From assembly GCA_034509755.1 (NCBI GenBank), contig CM067552.1, forward strand, positions 25,047,821-25,111,820: a stretch of DNA of 64,000 nt, read 5' to 3'. Of this stretch, positions 25,601 to 41,300 are shown in pieces (positions within the stretch are counted from its first letter, which is position 1; every line of letters starts with the position of its first letter). Position numbers and translations under genes: made by a program. This DNA is from Anisodus tanguticus (Eukaryota > Streptophyta > Magnoliopsida > Solanales > Solanaceae). The notes beneath the pieces were generated by a model. That model worked only from the letters and a program-made list of their open reading frames with translations, was not told the DNA's origin and searched no databases.

Positions 25601-28600
25601 AAGATCAATCTATAAACTTTTTAGAAAAAATCTTAAGAGCCCGTTTGGTTTGAAATCGGGATAGTATTATAATTTCAAATTTAAAATTATGATTATAACC
25701 TAAATAACATATCCCGACTTTTATATGAGATAAAATATCTAAATTATAATTTTTAATTTCAATACCGATTTTAGGTAATGTTTATCCGTAAAACGGTACG
25801 GTTGGATTTGTATACGTGGTCAAGGGCACGTAGGTCTCAAGTGACTTATTTGGCAAAAAGTGTTAGATAATATACAATGCAAATAAGTAATAATAAGACA
25901 AAGTTAAGAGATAATTAGTCTGAGCTTGCTATAAGCTTCTTGGCAAAGCTTCCGAGTAGTATATCTGACTAGTATGAAAGCACCAATATTGAGAATAATA
26001 TTGATAAGAGTATTGTAATAGCTTTCATATGATTATTTCACAATAGGATAATGTGTCCTATTTATACTCGAGCTCATGGACACATACCACACGATATATG
26101 CTCCAACTAGAGTGAATAAAAGTAACAATTCCAATTGTATATATTATTTATAGGTGATATATTTTTCAAAATTTGGAAAAGTACATAAAATATCAACTTA
26201 AAGGAGTTTTTTTTATAATTTCATGCAAAAGAGAAATGATTTTTTGCCTCAATATATTAGGCACCTATTCATTTTTATGTAAATATTTTTTGAGAAAAAA
26301 CCCTATTAGTCAATCATAATTGAACGCCACTATTTTATATTTTGAATATTCATGAAATGACCAGCTCATTTATACTTGTACATTTAAATCAAGAGGATTT
26401 GTTATATCATTGAAAACTAAAGGAGATATTGTTTTTTCAATCACGAAAAATTAAAGGGCAGGTGGAGTTTTACACTGGAAAGTAAGTTTTTCAGTCTCTG
26501 AAAAGTATAAAATGTGCTTCTAAAAGATCAATCTATAAACTTTTTAGAAAAAATCTTAAGAGCCCGTTTGGTTTGAAATCGGGATAGTATTATAATTTCA
26601 AATTTAAAATTATGATTATAACCTAAATAACATATCCCGACTTTTATATGAGATAAAATATCTAAATTATAATTTTTAATTTCAATACCGATTTTAGGTA
26701 ATGTTTATCCGTAAAACGGTACGGTTGGATTTGTATACGTGGTCAAGGGCACGTAGGTCTCAAGTGACTTATTTGGCAAAAAGTGTTAGATAATATACAA
26801 TGCAAATAAGTAATAATAAGACAAAGTTAAGAGATAATTAGTCTGAGCTTGCTATAAGCTTCTTGGCAAAGCTTCCGAGTAGTATATCTGACTAGTATGA
26901 AAGCACCAATATTGAGAATAATATTGATAAGAGTATTGTAATAGCTTTCATATGATTATTTCACAATAGGATAATGTGTCCTATTTATACTCGAGCTCAT
27001 GGACACATACCACACGATATATGCTCCAACTAGAGTGAATAAAAGTAACAATTCCAATTGTATATATTATTTATAGGTGATATTATATTTCAAAAATTTG
27101 GAAAAGTACATAAAATATCAACTTAAAGGAGTTTTTTTTATAATTTCATGCAAAAGAGAAATGATTTTTTGCCTCAATATATTAGGCACCTATTCATTTT
27201 TATGTAAATATTTTTTGAGAAAAAACCCTATTAGTCAATCATAATTGAACGCCACTATTTTATATTTTGAATATTCATGAAATGACCAGCTCATTTATAC
27301 TTGTACATTTAAATCAAGAGGATTTGTTATATCATTGAAAACTAAAGGAGATATTGTTTTTTCAATCACGAAAAATTAAAGGGCAGGTGGAGTTTTACAC
27401 TGGAAAGTAAGTTTTTCAGTCTCTGAAAAGTATAAAATGTGCTTCTAAAAGATCAATCTATAAACTTTTTAGAAAAAATCTTAAGAGCCCGTTTGGTTTG
27501 AAATCGGGATAGTATTATAATTTCAAATTTAAAATTATGATTATAACCTAAATAACATATCCCGACTTTTATATGAGATAAAATATCTAAATTATAATTT
27601 TTAATTTCAATACTGATTTTAGGTAATGTTTATCCGTAAAACGGTACGGTTTGGATTTGTATACGTGGTCAAGGGCACGTAGGTCTCAAGTGACTTATTT
27701 GGCAAAAAGTGTTAGATAATATACAATGCAAATAAGTAATAATAAGACAAAGTTAAGAGATAATTAGTCCGAGCTTGCTATAAGCTTCTTGGCAAAGCTT
27801 CCGAGTAGTATATCTGACTAGTATGAAAGCACCAATATTGAGAATAATATTGATAAGAGTATTGTAATAGCTTTCATATGATTATTTCACAATAGGATAA
27901 TGTGTCCTATTTATACTCGAGCTCATGGACACATACCACACGATATATGCTCCAACTAGAGTGAATAAAAGTAACAATTCCAATTGTATATATTATTTAT
28001 AGGTGATATTATATTTCAAAATTTGGAAAAGTACATAAAATATCAACTTAAAGGAGTTTTTTTTATAATTTCATGCAAAAGAGAAATGATTTTTTGCCTC
28101 AATATATTAGGCACCTATTCATTTTTATGTAAATATTTTTTGAGAAAAAACCCTATTAGTCAATCATAATTGAACGCCACTATTTTATATTTTGAATATT
28201 CATGAAATGACCAGCTCATTTATACTTGTACATTTAAATCAAGAGGATTTGTTATATCATTGAAAACTAAAGGAGATATTGTTTTTTCAATCACGAAAAA
28301 TTAAAGGGCAGTGGAGTTTTACACTGGAAAGTAAGTTTTTCGGTCTCGAAAAGTATAAAATGTGCTTCTAAAAGATCAATCTATAAACTTTTTAGAAAAA
28401 ATCTTAAGAGCCCGTTTGGTTTGAAATCGGGATAGTATTATAATTTCAAATTTAAAATTATGATTATAACCTAAATAACATATCCCGACTTTTATATGAG
28501 ATAAAATATCTAAATTATAATTTTTAATTTCAATACTGATTTTAGGTAATGTTTATCCGTAAAACGGTACGGTTGGATTTGTATACGTGGTCAGGGCACG

Positions 28601-31600
28601 TAGGTCTCAAGTGACTTATTTGGCAAAAAGTGTTAGATAATATACAATGCAAATAAGTAATAATAAGACAAAGTTAAGAGATAATTAGTCCGAGCTTGCT
28701 ATAAGCTTCTTGGCAAAGCTTCCGAGTAGTATATCTGACTAGTATGAAAGCACCAATATTGAGAATAATATTGATAAGAGTATTGTAATAGCTTTCATAT
28801 GATTATTTCACAATAGGATAATGTGTCCTATTTATACTCGAGCTCATGGACACATACCACACGATATATGCTCCAACTAGAGTGAATAAAAGTAACAATT
28901 CCAATTGTATATATTATTTATAGGTGATATTATATTTCAAAATTTGGAAAAGTACATAAAATATCAACTTAAAGGAGTTTTTTTTATAATTTCATGCAAA
29001 AGAGAAATGATTTTTTGCCTCAATATATTAGGCACCTATTCATTTTTATGTAAATATTTTTTGAGAAAAAACCCTATTAGTCAATCATAATTGAAACGCC
29101 ACTATTTTATATTTTGAATATTCATGAAATGACCAGCTCATTTATACTTGTACATTTAAATCAAGAGGATTTGTTATATCATTGAAAACTAAAGGAGATA
29201 TTGTTTTTTCAATCACGAAAAATTAAAGGGCAGTGGAGTTTTACACCGGAAAGTAAGTTTTTCGGTCTCGAAAAGTATAAAATGTGCTTCTAAAAGATCA
29301 ATCTATAAACTTTTTAGAAAAAATCTTAAGAGCCCGTTTGGTTTGAAATCGGGATAGTATTATAATTTCAAATTTAAAATTATGATTATAACCTAAATAA
29401 CATATCCCGACTTTTATATGAGATAAAATATCTAAATTATAATTTTTAATTTCAATACCGATTTTAGGTAATGTTTATCCGTAAAACGGTACGGTTGGAT
29501 TTGTATACGTGGTCAAGGGCACGTAGGTCTCAAGTGACTTATTTGGCAAAAAGTGTTAGATAATATACAATGCAAATAAGTAATAATAAGACAATTTAAG
29601 AGATAATTAGTCTGAGCTTGCTATAAGCTTCTTGGCAAAGCTTCCGAGTAGTATATCTGACTAGTATGAAAGCACCAATATTGAGAATAATATTGATAAG
29701 AGTATTGTAATAGCTTTCATATGATTATTTCACAATAGGATAATGTGTCCTATTTATACTCGAGCTCATGGACACATACCACACGATATATGCTCCAACT
29801 AGAGTGAATAAAAGTAACAATTCCAATTGTATATATTATTTATAGGTGATATTATATTTCAAAATTTGGAAAAGTACATAAAATATCAACTTAAAGGAGT
29901 TTTTTTTATAATTTCATGCAAAAGAGAAATGATTTTTTGCCTCAATATATTAGGCACCTATTCATTTTTATGTAAATATTTTTTGAGAAAAAACCCTATT
30001 AGTCAATCATAATTGAACGCCACTATTTTATATTTTGAATATTCATGAAATGACCAGCTCATTTATACTTGTACATTTAAATCAAGAGGATTTGTTATAT
30101 CATTGAAAACTAAAGGAGATATTGTTTTTTCAATCACGAAAAATTAAAGGGCAGGTGGAGTTTTACACTGAAAGTAAGTTTTTCACTCTCGAAAAGTATA
30201 AAATGTGCTTCTAAAAGATCAATCTATAAACTTTTTAGAAAAAATCTTAAGAGCCCGTTTGGTTTGAAATCGGGATAGTATTATAATTTCAAATTTAAAA
30301 TTATGATTATAACCTAAATAACATATCCCGACTTTTATATGAGATAAAATATCTAAATTATAATTTTTAATTTCAATACCGATTTTAGGTAATGTTTATC
30401 CGTAAAACGGTACGGTTGGATTTGTATACGTGGTCAAGGGCACGTAGGTCTCAAGTGACTTATTTGGCAAAAAGTGTTAGATAATATACAATGCAAATAA
30501 GTAATAATAAGACAAAGTTAAGAGATAATTAGTCTGAGCTTGCTATAAGCTTCTTGGCAAAGCTTCCGAGTAGTATATCTGACTAGTATGAAAGCACCAA
30601 TATTGAGAATAATATTGATAAGAGTATTGTAATAGCTTTCATATGATTATTTCACAATAGGATAATGTGTCCTATTTATACTCGAGCTCATGGACACATA
30701 CCACACGATATATGCTCCAACTAGAGTGAATAAAAGTAACAATTCCAATTGTATATATTATTTATAGGTGATATTATATTTCAAAATTTGGAAAAGTACA
30801 TAAAATATCAACTTAAAGGAGTTTTTTTTATAATTTCATGCAAAAGAGAAATGATTTTTTGCCTCAATATATTAGGCACCTATTCATTTTTATGTAAATA
30901 TTTTTTGAGAAAAAACCCTATTAGTCAATCATAATTGAACGCCACTATTTTATATTTTGAATATTCATGAAATGACCAGCTCATTTATACTTGTACATTT
31001 AAATCAAGAGGATTTGTTATATCATTGAAAACTAAAGGAGATATTGTTTTTTCAATCACGAAAAATTAAAGGGCAGGTGGAGTTTTACACCGGAAAGTAA
31101 GTTTTTCAATCTCTGAAAAGTATAAAATGTGCTTCTAAAAGATCAATCTATAAACTTTTTAGAAAAAATCTTAAGAGCCCGTTTGGTTTGAAATCGGGAT
31201 AGTATTATAATTTCAAATTTAAAATTATGATTATAACCTAAATAACATATCCCGACTTTTATATGAGATAAAATATCTAAATTATAATTTTTAATTTCAA
31301 TACCGATTTTAGGTAATGTTTATCCGTAAAACGGTACGGTTGGATTTGTATACGTGGTCAAGGGCACGTAGGTCTCAAGTGACTTATTTGGCAAAAAGTG
31401 TTAGATAATATACAATGCAAATAAGTAATAATAAGACAAAGTTAAGAGATAATTAGTCTGAGCTTGCTATAAGCTTCTTGGCAAAGCTTCCGAGTAGTAT
31501 ATCTGACTAGTATGAAAGCACCAATATTGAGAATAATATTGATAAGAGTATTGTAATAGCTTTCATATGATTATTTCACAATAGGATAATGTGTCCTATT

Positions 31601-34600
31601 TATACTCGAGCTCATGGACACATACCACACGATATATGCTCCAACTAGAGTGAATAAAAGTAACAATTCCAATTGTATATATTATTTATAGGTGATATTA
31701 TATTTCAAAATTTGGAAAAGTACATAAAATATCAACTTAAAGGAGTTTTTTTTATAATTTCATGCAAAAGAGAAATGATTTTTTGCCTCAATATATTAGG
31801 CACCTATTCATTTTTATGTAAATATTTTTTGAGAAAAAACCCTATTAGTCAATCATAATTGAACGCCACTATTTTATATTTTGAATATTCATGAAATGAC
31901 CAGCTCATTTATACTTGTACATTTAAATCAAGAGGATTTGTTATATCATTGAAAACTAAAGGAGATATTGTTTTTTCAATCACGAAAAATTAAAGGGCAG
32001 GTGTGGAGTTTTACACTGGAAAGTAAGTTTTTCAGTCTCTCGAAAAGTATAAAATGTGCTTCTAAAAGATCAATCTATAAACTTTTTAGAAAAAAATCTT
32101 AAGAGCCCGTTTGGTTTGAAATCGGGATAGTATTATAATTTCAAATTTAAAATTATGATTATAACCTAAATAACATATCCCGACTTTTATATGAGATAAA
32201 ATATCTAAATTATAATTTTTAATTTCAATACCGATTTTAGGTAATGTTTATCCGTAAAACGGTACGGTTGGATTTGTATACGTGGTCAAGGGCACGTAGG
32301 TCTCAAGTGACTTATTTGGCAAAAAGTGTTAGATAATATACAATGCAAATAAGTAATAATAAGACAAAGTTAAGAGATAATTAGTCTGAGCTTGCTATAA
32401 GCTTCTTGGCAAAGCTTCCGAGTAGTATATCTGACTAGTATGAAAGCACCAATATTGAGAATAATATTGATAAGAGTATTGTAATAGCTTTCATATGATT
32501 ATTTCACAATAGGATAATGTGTCCTATTTATACTCGAGCTCATGGACACATACCACACGATATATGCTCCAACTAGAGTGAATAAAAGTAACAATTCCAA
32601 TTGTATATATTATTTATAGGTGATATTATATTTCAAAATTTGGAAAAGTACATAAAATATCAACTTAAAGGAGTTTTTTTTATAATTTCATGCAAAAGAG
32701 AAATGATTTTTTGCCTCAATATATTAGGCACCTATTCATTTTTATGTAAATATTTTTTGAGAAAAAACCCTATTAGTCAATCATAATTGAACGCCACTAT
32801 TTTATATTTTGAATATTCATGAAATGACCAGCTCATTTATACTTGTACATTTAAATCAAGAGGATTTGTTATATCATTGAAAACTAAAGGAGATATTGTT
32901 TTTTCAATCACGAAAAATTAAAGGGCAGGTGGAGTTTTACACTGGAAAGTAAGTTTTTCAGTCTCTGAAAAGTATAAAATGTGCTTCTAAAAGATCAATC
33001 TATAAACTTTTTAGAAAAAATCTTAAGAGCCCGTTTGGTTTGAAATCGGGATAGTATTATAATTTCAAATTTAAAATTATGATTATAACCTAAATAACAT
33101 ATCCCGACTTTTATATGAGATAAAATATCTAAATTATAATTTTTAATTTCAATACCGATTTTAGGTAATGTTTATCCGTAAAACGGTACGGTTGGATTTG
33201 TATACGTGGTCAAGGGCACGTAGGTCTCAAGTGACTTATTTGGCAAAAAGTGTTAGATAATATACAATGCAAATAAGTAATAATAAGACAAAGTTAAGAG
33301 ATAATTAGTCTGAGCTTGCTATAAGCTTCTTGGCAAAGCTTCCGAGTAGTATATCTGACTAGTATGAAAGCACCAATATTGAGAATAATATTGATAAGAG
33401 TATTGTAATAGCTTTCATATGATTATTTCACAATAGGATAATGTGTCCTATTTATACTCGAGCTCATGGACACATACCACACGATATATGCTCCAACTAG
33501 AGTGAATAAAAGTAACAATTCCAATTGTATATATTATTTATAGGTGATATTATATTTCAAAATTTGGAAAAGTACATAAAATATCAACTTAAAGGAGTTT
33601 TTTTTATAATTTCATGCAAAAGAGAAATGATTTTTTGCCTCAATATATTAGGCACCTATTCATTTTTATGTAAATATTTTTTGAGAAAAAACCCTATTAG
33701 TCAATCATAATTGAACGCCACTATTTTATATTTTGAATATTCATGAAATGACCAGCTCATTTATACTTGTACATTTAAATCAAGAGGATTTGTTATATCA
33801 TTGAAAACTAAAGGAGATATTGTTTTTTCAATCACGAAAAATTAAAGGGCAGGTGGAGTTTTACACTGAAATGTAAGTTTTTCAGTCTCGAAAAGTATAA
33901 AATGTGCTTCTAAAAGATCAATCTATAAACTTTTTAGAAAAAATCTTAAGAGCCCGTTTGGTTTGAAATCGGGATAGTATTATAATTTCAAATTTAAAAT
34001 TATGATTATAACCTAAATAACATATCCCGACTTTTATATGAGATAAAATATCTAAATTATAATTTTTAATTTCAATACCGATTTTAGGTAATGTTTATCC
34101 GTAAAACGGTACGGTTGGATTTGTATACGTGGTCAAGGGCACGTAGGTCTCAAGTGACTTATTTGGCAAAAAGTGTTAGATAATATACAATGCAAATAAG
34201 TAATAATAAGACAAAGTTAAGAGATAATTAGTCTGAGCTTGCTATAAGCTTCTTGGCAAAGCTTCCGAGTAGTATATCTGACTAGTATGAAAGCACCAAT
34301 ATTGAGAATAATATTGATAAGAGTATTGTAATAGCTTTCATATGATTATTTCACAATAGGATAATGTGTCCTATTTATACTCGAGCTCATGGACACATAC
34401 CACACGATATATGCTCCAACTAGAGTGAATAAAAGTAACAATTCCAATTGTATATATTATTTATAGGTGATATTATATTTCAAAATTTGGAAAAGTACAT
34501 AAAATATCAACTTAAAGGAGTTTTTTTTATAATTTCATGCAAAAGAGAAATGATTTTTTGCCTCAATATATTAGGCACCTATTCATTTTTATGTAAATAT

Positions 34601-35334
34601 TTTTTGAGAAAAAACCCTATTAGTCAATCATAATTGAACGCCACTATTTTATATTTTGAATATTCATGAAATGACCAGCTCATTTATACTTGTACATTTA
34701 AATCAAGAGGATTTGTTATATCATTGAAAACTAAAGGAGATATTGTTTTTTCAATCACGAAAAATTAAAGGGCAGGTGTGAGTTTTACACTGAAAGTAAG
34801 TTTTTCAGTCTCGAAAAGTATAAAATGTGCTTCTAAAAGATCAATCTATAAACTTTTTAGAAAAAATCTTAAGAGCCCGTTTGGTTTGAAATCGGGATAG
34901 TATTATAATTTCAAATTTAAAATTATGATTATAACCTAAATAACATATCCCGACTTTTATATGAGATAAAATATCTAAATTATAATTTTTAATTTCAATA
35001 CCGATTTTAGGTAATGTTTATCCGTAAAACGGTACGGTTGGGATTTGTATACGTGGTCAAGGGCACGTAGGTCTCAAGTGACTTATTTGGCAAAAAGTGT
35101 TAGATAATATACAATGCAAATAAGTAATAATAAGACAAAGTTAAGAGATAATTAGTCCGAGCTTGCTATAAGCTTCTTGGCAAAGCTTCCGAGTAGTATA
35201 TCTGACTAGTATGAAAGCACCAATATTGAGAATAATATTGATAAGAGTATTGTAATAGCTTTCATATGATTATTTCACAATAGGATAATGTGTCCTATTT
35301 ATACTCGAGCTCATGGACACATACCACACGATAT
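19632..35334 (+). repeat. Array block 2 (units 21-37): GTAGGTCTC with CATGGACAC
   Basis: All units here read ACGTAGGTCTC at the first diagnostic site and CATGGACAC at the second. Unit 25 (23327-24250) has two private changes: ATCCAGCAGCTTTATTTA replaces the usual ATGACCAGCTCATTTA around 23588, and CTT is lost inside the HindIII doublet near 24090. Unit 28 (from 26098) has a rearranged GATATATTTTTC near 26156. Unit 29 carries an extra A near 27093. Unit 31 loses one A in GGTCAAGGG near 28592. Unit 32 reads GACAATTTAAG for GACAAAGTTAAG near 29592. These private differences support separate physical copies and argue against an assembler loop. Confidence 0.8.
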
Positions 35335-38300
35335 ATGCTCCAACTAGAGTGAATAAAAGTAACAATTCCAATTGTATATATTATTTATAGGTGATATTAT
35401 ATTTCAAAATTTGGAAAAGTACATAAAATATCAACTTAAAGGAGTTTTTTTTATAATTTCATGCAAAAGAGAAATGATTTTTTGCCTCAATATATTAGGC
35501 ACCTATTCATTTTTATGTAAATATTTTTTGAGAAAAAACCCTATTAGTCAATCATAATTGAACGCCACTATTTTATATTTTGAATATTCATGAAATGACC
35601 AGCTCATTTATACTTGTACATTTAAATCAAGAGGATTTGTTATATCATTGAAAACTAAAGGAGATATTGTTTTTTCAATCACGAAAAATTAAAGGGCAGG
35701 TGGAGTTTTACACTGGAAAGTAAGTTTTTCAGTCTCTGAAAAGTATAAAATGTGCTTCTAAAAGATCAATCTATAAACTTTTTAGAAAAAATCTTAAGAG
35801 CCCGTTTGGTTTGAAATCGGGATAGTATTATAATTTCAAATTTAAAATTATGATTATAACCTAAATAACATATCCCGACTTTTATATGAGATAAAATATC
35901 TAAATTATAATTTTTAATTTCAATACTGATTTTAGGTAATGTTTATCCGTAAAACGGTACGGTTGGATTTGTATACGTGGTCAAGGGCACGTAGGTCTCA
36001 AGTGACTTATTTGGCAAAAAGTGTTAGATAATATACAATGCAAATAAGTAATAATAAGACAAAGTTAAGAGATAATTAGTCCGAGCTTGCTATAAGCTTC
36101 TTGGCAAAAGCTTCCGAGTAGTATATCTGACTAGTATGAAAGCACCAATATTGAGAATAATATTGATAAGAGTATTGTAATAGCTTTCATATGATTATTT
36201 CACAATAGGATAATGTGTCCTATTTATACTCGAGCTCATGGATACATACCACACGATATATGCTCCAACTAGAGTGAATAAAAGTAACAATTCCAATTGT
36301 ATATATTATTTATAGGTGATATTATATTTCAAAATTTGGAAAAGTACATAAAATATCAACTTAAAGGAGTTTTTTTTATAATTTCATGCAAAAGAGAAAT
36401 GATTTTTTGCCTCAATATATTAGGCACCTATTCATTTTTATGTAAATATTTTTTGAGAAAAAACCCTATTAGTCAATCATAATTGAACGCCACTATTTTA
36501 TATTTTGAATATTCATGAAATGACCAGCTCATTTATACTTGTACATTTAAATCAAGAGGATTTGTTATATCATTGAAAACTAAAGGAGATATTGTTTTTT
36601 CAATCACGAAAAATTAAAGGGCAGTGGAGTTTTACACTGGAAAGTAAGTTTTTCAGTCTCGAAAAGTATAAAATGTGCTTCTAAAAGATCAATCTATAAA
36701 CTTTTTAGAAAAAATCTTAAGAGCCCGTTTGGTTTGAAATCGGGATAGTATTATAATTTCAAATTTAAAATTATGATTATAACCTAAATAACATATCCCG
36801 ACTTTTATATGAGATAAAATATCTAAATTATAATTTTTAATTTCAATACCGATTTTAGGTAATGTTTATCCGTAAAACGGTACGGTTGGATTTGTATACG
36901 TGGTCAAGGGCACGTAGGTCTCAAGTGACTTATTTGGCAAAAAGTGTTAGATAATATACAATGCAAATAAGTAATAATAAGACAAAGTTAAGAGATAATT
37001 AGTCTGAGCTTGCTATAAGCTTCTTGGCAAAGCTTCCGAGTAGTATATCTGACTAGTATGAAAGCACCAATATTGAGAATAATATTGATAAGAGTATTGT
37101 AATAGCTTTCATATGATTATTTCACAATAGGATAATGTGTCCTATTTATACTCGAGCTCATGGACACATACCACACGATATATGCTCCAACTAGAGTGAA
37201 TAAAAGTAACAATTCCAATTGTATATATTATTTATAGGTGATATTATATTTCAAAATTTGGAAAAGTACATAAAATATCAACTTAAAGGAGTTTTTTTTA
37301 TAATTTCATGCAAAAGAGAAATGATTTTTTGCCTCAATATATTAGGCACCTATTCATTTTTATGTAAATATTTTTTGAGAAAAAACCCTATTAGTCAATC
37401 ATAATTGAACGCCACTATTTTATATTTTGAATATTCATGAAATGACCAGCTCATTTATACTTGTACATTTAAATCAAGAGGATTTGTTATATCATTGAAA
37501 ACTAAAGGAGATATTGTTTTTTCAATCACGAAAAATTAAAGGGCAGGTGGAGTTTTACACCGGAAAGTAAGTTTTTCAGGTCTCTCGAAAAGTATAAAAT
37601 GTGCTTCTAAAAGATCAATCTATAAACTTTTTAGAAAAAATCTTAAGAGCCCGTTTGGTTTGAAATCGGGATAGTATTATAATTTCAAATTTAAAATTAT
37701 GATTATAACCTAAATAACATATCCCGACTTTTATATGAGATAAAATATCTAAATTATAATTTTTAATTTCAATACTGATTTTAGGTAATGTTTATCCGTA
37801 AAACGGTACGGTTGGATTTGTATACGTGGTCAAGGGCACGTAGGTCTCAAGTGACTTATTTGGCAAAAAGTGTTAGATAATATACAATGCAAATAAGTAA
37901 TAATAAGACAAAGTTAAGAGATAATTAGTCCGAGCTTGCTATAAGCTTCTTGGCAAAGCTTCCGAGTAGTATATCTGACTAGTATGAAAGCACCAATATT
38001 GAGAATAATATTGATAAGAGTATTGTAATAGCTTTCATATGATTATTTCACAATAGGATAATGTGTCCTATTTATACTCGAGCTCATGGATACATACCAC
38101 ACGATATATGCTCCAACTAGAGTGAATAAAAGTAACAATTCCAATTGTATATATTATTTATAGGTGATATTATATTTCAAAATTTGGAAAAGTACATAAA
38201 ATATCAACTTAAAGGAGTTTTTTTTATAATTTCATGCAAAAGAGAAATGATTTTTTGCCTCAATATATTAGGCACCTATTCATTTTTATGTAAATATTTT

Positions 38301-41300
38301 TTGAGAAAAAACCCTATTAGTCAATCATAATTGAACGCCACTATTTTATATTTTGAATATTCATGAAATGACCAGCTCATTTATACTTGTACATTTAAAT
38401 CAAGAGGATTTGTTATATCATTGAAAACTAAAGGAGATATTGTTTTTTCAATCACGAAAAATTAAAGGGCAGGTGGAGTTTTACACTGAAATGTAAGTTT
38501 TTCAGTCTCTTGAAAAGTATAAAATGTGCTTCTAAAAGATCAATCTATAAACTTTTTAGAAAAAATCTTAAGAGCCCGTTTGGTTTGAAATCGGGATAGT
38601 ATTATAATTTCAAATTTAAAATTATGATTATAACCTAAATAACATATCCCGACTTTTATATGAGATAAAATATCTAAATTATAATTTTTAATTTCAATAC
38701 TGATTTTAGGTAATGTTTATCCGTAAAACGGTACGGTTTGGATTTGTATACGTGGTCAAGGGCACGTAGGTCTCAAGTGACTTATTTGGCAAAAAGTGTT
38801 AGATAATATACAATGCAAATAAGTAATAATAAGACAAAGTTAAGAGATAATTAGTCCGAGCTTGCTATAAGCTTCTTGGCAAAAGCTTCCGAGTAGTATA
38901 TCTGACTAGTATGAAAGCACCAATATTGAGAATAATATTGATAAGAGTATTGTAATAGCTTTCATATGATTATTTCACAATAGGATAATGTGTCCTATTT
39001 ATACTCGAGCTCATGGACACATACCACACGATATATGCTCCAACTAGAGTGAATAAAAGTAACAATTCCAATTGTATATATTATTTATAGGTGATATTAT
39101 ATTTCAAAATTTGGAAAAGTACATAAAATATCAACTTAAAGGAGTTTTTTTTATAATTTCATGCAAAAGAGAAATGATTTTTTGCCTCAATATATTAGGC
39201 ACCTATTCATTTTTATGTAAATATTTTTTGAGAAAAAACCCTATTAGTCAATCATAATTGAACGCCACTATTTTATATTTTGAATATTCATGAAATGACC
39301 AGCTCATTTATACTTGTACATTTAAATCAAGAGGATTTGTTATATCATTGAAAACTAAAGGAGATATTGTTTTTTCAATCACGAAAAATTAAAGGGCAGG
39401 TGGAGTTTTACACTGGAAAGTAAGTTTTTCAGTCTCTGAAAAGTATAAAATGTGCTTCTAAAAGATCAATCTATAAACTTTTTAGAAAAAATCTTAAGAG
39501 CCCGTTTGGTTTGAAATCGGGATAGTATTATAATTTCAAATTTAAAATTATGATTATAACCTAAATAACATATCCCGACTTTTATATGAGATAAAATATC
39601 TAAATTATAATTTTTAATTTCAATACTGATTTTAGGTAATGTTTATCCGTAAAACGGTTGGATTTGTATACGTGGTCAAGGGCACGTAGGTCTCAAGTGA
39701 CTTATTTGGCAAAAAGTGTTAGATAATATACAATGCAAATAAGTAATAATAAGACAAAGTTAAGAGATAATTAGTCTGAGCTTGCTATAAGCTTCTTGGC
39801 AAAGCTTCCGAGTAGTATATCTGACTAGTATGAAAGCACCAATATTGAGAATAATATTGATAAGAGTATTGTAATAGCTTTCATATGATTATTTCACAAT
39901 AGGATAATGTGTCCTATTTATACTCGAGCTCATGGATACATACCACACGATATATGCTCCAACTAGAGTGAATAAAAGTAACAATTCCAATTGTATATAT
40001 TATTTATAGGTGATATTATATTTCAAAATTTGGAAAAGTACATAAAATATCAACTTAAAGGAGTTTTTTTTATAATTTCATGCAAAAGAGAAATGATTTT
40101 TTGCCTCAATATATTAGGCACCTATTCATTTTTATGTAAATATTTTTTGAGAAAAAACCCTATTAGTCAATCATAATTGAACGCCACTATTTTATATTTT
40201 GAATATTCATGAAATGACCAGCTCATTTATACTTGTACATTTAAATCAAGAGGATTTGTTATATCATTGAAAACTAAAGGAGATATTGTTTTTTCAATCA
40301 CGAAAAATTAAAGGGCAGGTGGAGTTTTACACTGGAAAGTAAGTTTTTCAGTCTCGAAAAGTATAAAATGTGCTTCTAAAAGATCAATCTATAAACTTTT
40401 TAGAAAAAATCTTAAGAGCCCGTTTGGTTTGAAATCGGGATAGTATTATAATTTCAAATTTAAAATTATGATTATAACCTAAATAACATATCCCGACTTT
40501 TATATGAGATAAAATATCTAAATTATAATTTTTAATTTCAATACCGATTTTAGGTAATGTTTATCCGTAAAACGGTACGGTTGGATTTGTATACGTGGTC
40601 AAGGGCACGTAGGTCTCAAGTGACTTATTTGGCAAAAAGTGTTAGATAATATACAATGCAAATAAGTAATAATAAGACAAAGTTAAGAGATAATTAGTCT
40701 GAGCTTGCTATAAGCTTCTTGGCAAAGCTTCCGAGTAGTATATCTGACTAGTATGAAAGCACCAATATTGAGAATAATATTGATAAGAGTATTGTAATAG
40801 CTTTCATATGATTATTTCACAATAGGATAATGTGTCCTATTTATACTCGAGCTCATGGACACATACCACACGATATATGCTCCAACTAGAGTGAATAAAA
40901 GTAACAATTCCAATTGTATATATTATTTATAGGTGATATTATATTTCAAAATTTGGAAAAGTACATAAAATATCAACTTAAAGGAGTTTTTTTTATAATT
41001 TCATGCAAAAGAGAAATGATTTTTTGCCTCAATATATTAGGCACCTATTCATTTTTATGTAAATATTTTTTGAGAAAAAACCCTATTAGTCAATCATAAT
41101 TGAACGCCACTATTTTATATTTTGAATATTCATGAAATGACCAGCTCATTTATACTTGTACATTTAAATCAAGAGGATTTGTTATATCATTGAAAACTAA
41201 AGGAGATATTGTTTTTTCAATCACGAAAAATTAAAGGGCAGGTGGAGTTTTACACTTTGGAAAGTAAGTTTTTCAGTCTCTCGAAAAGTATAAAATGTGC

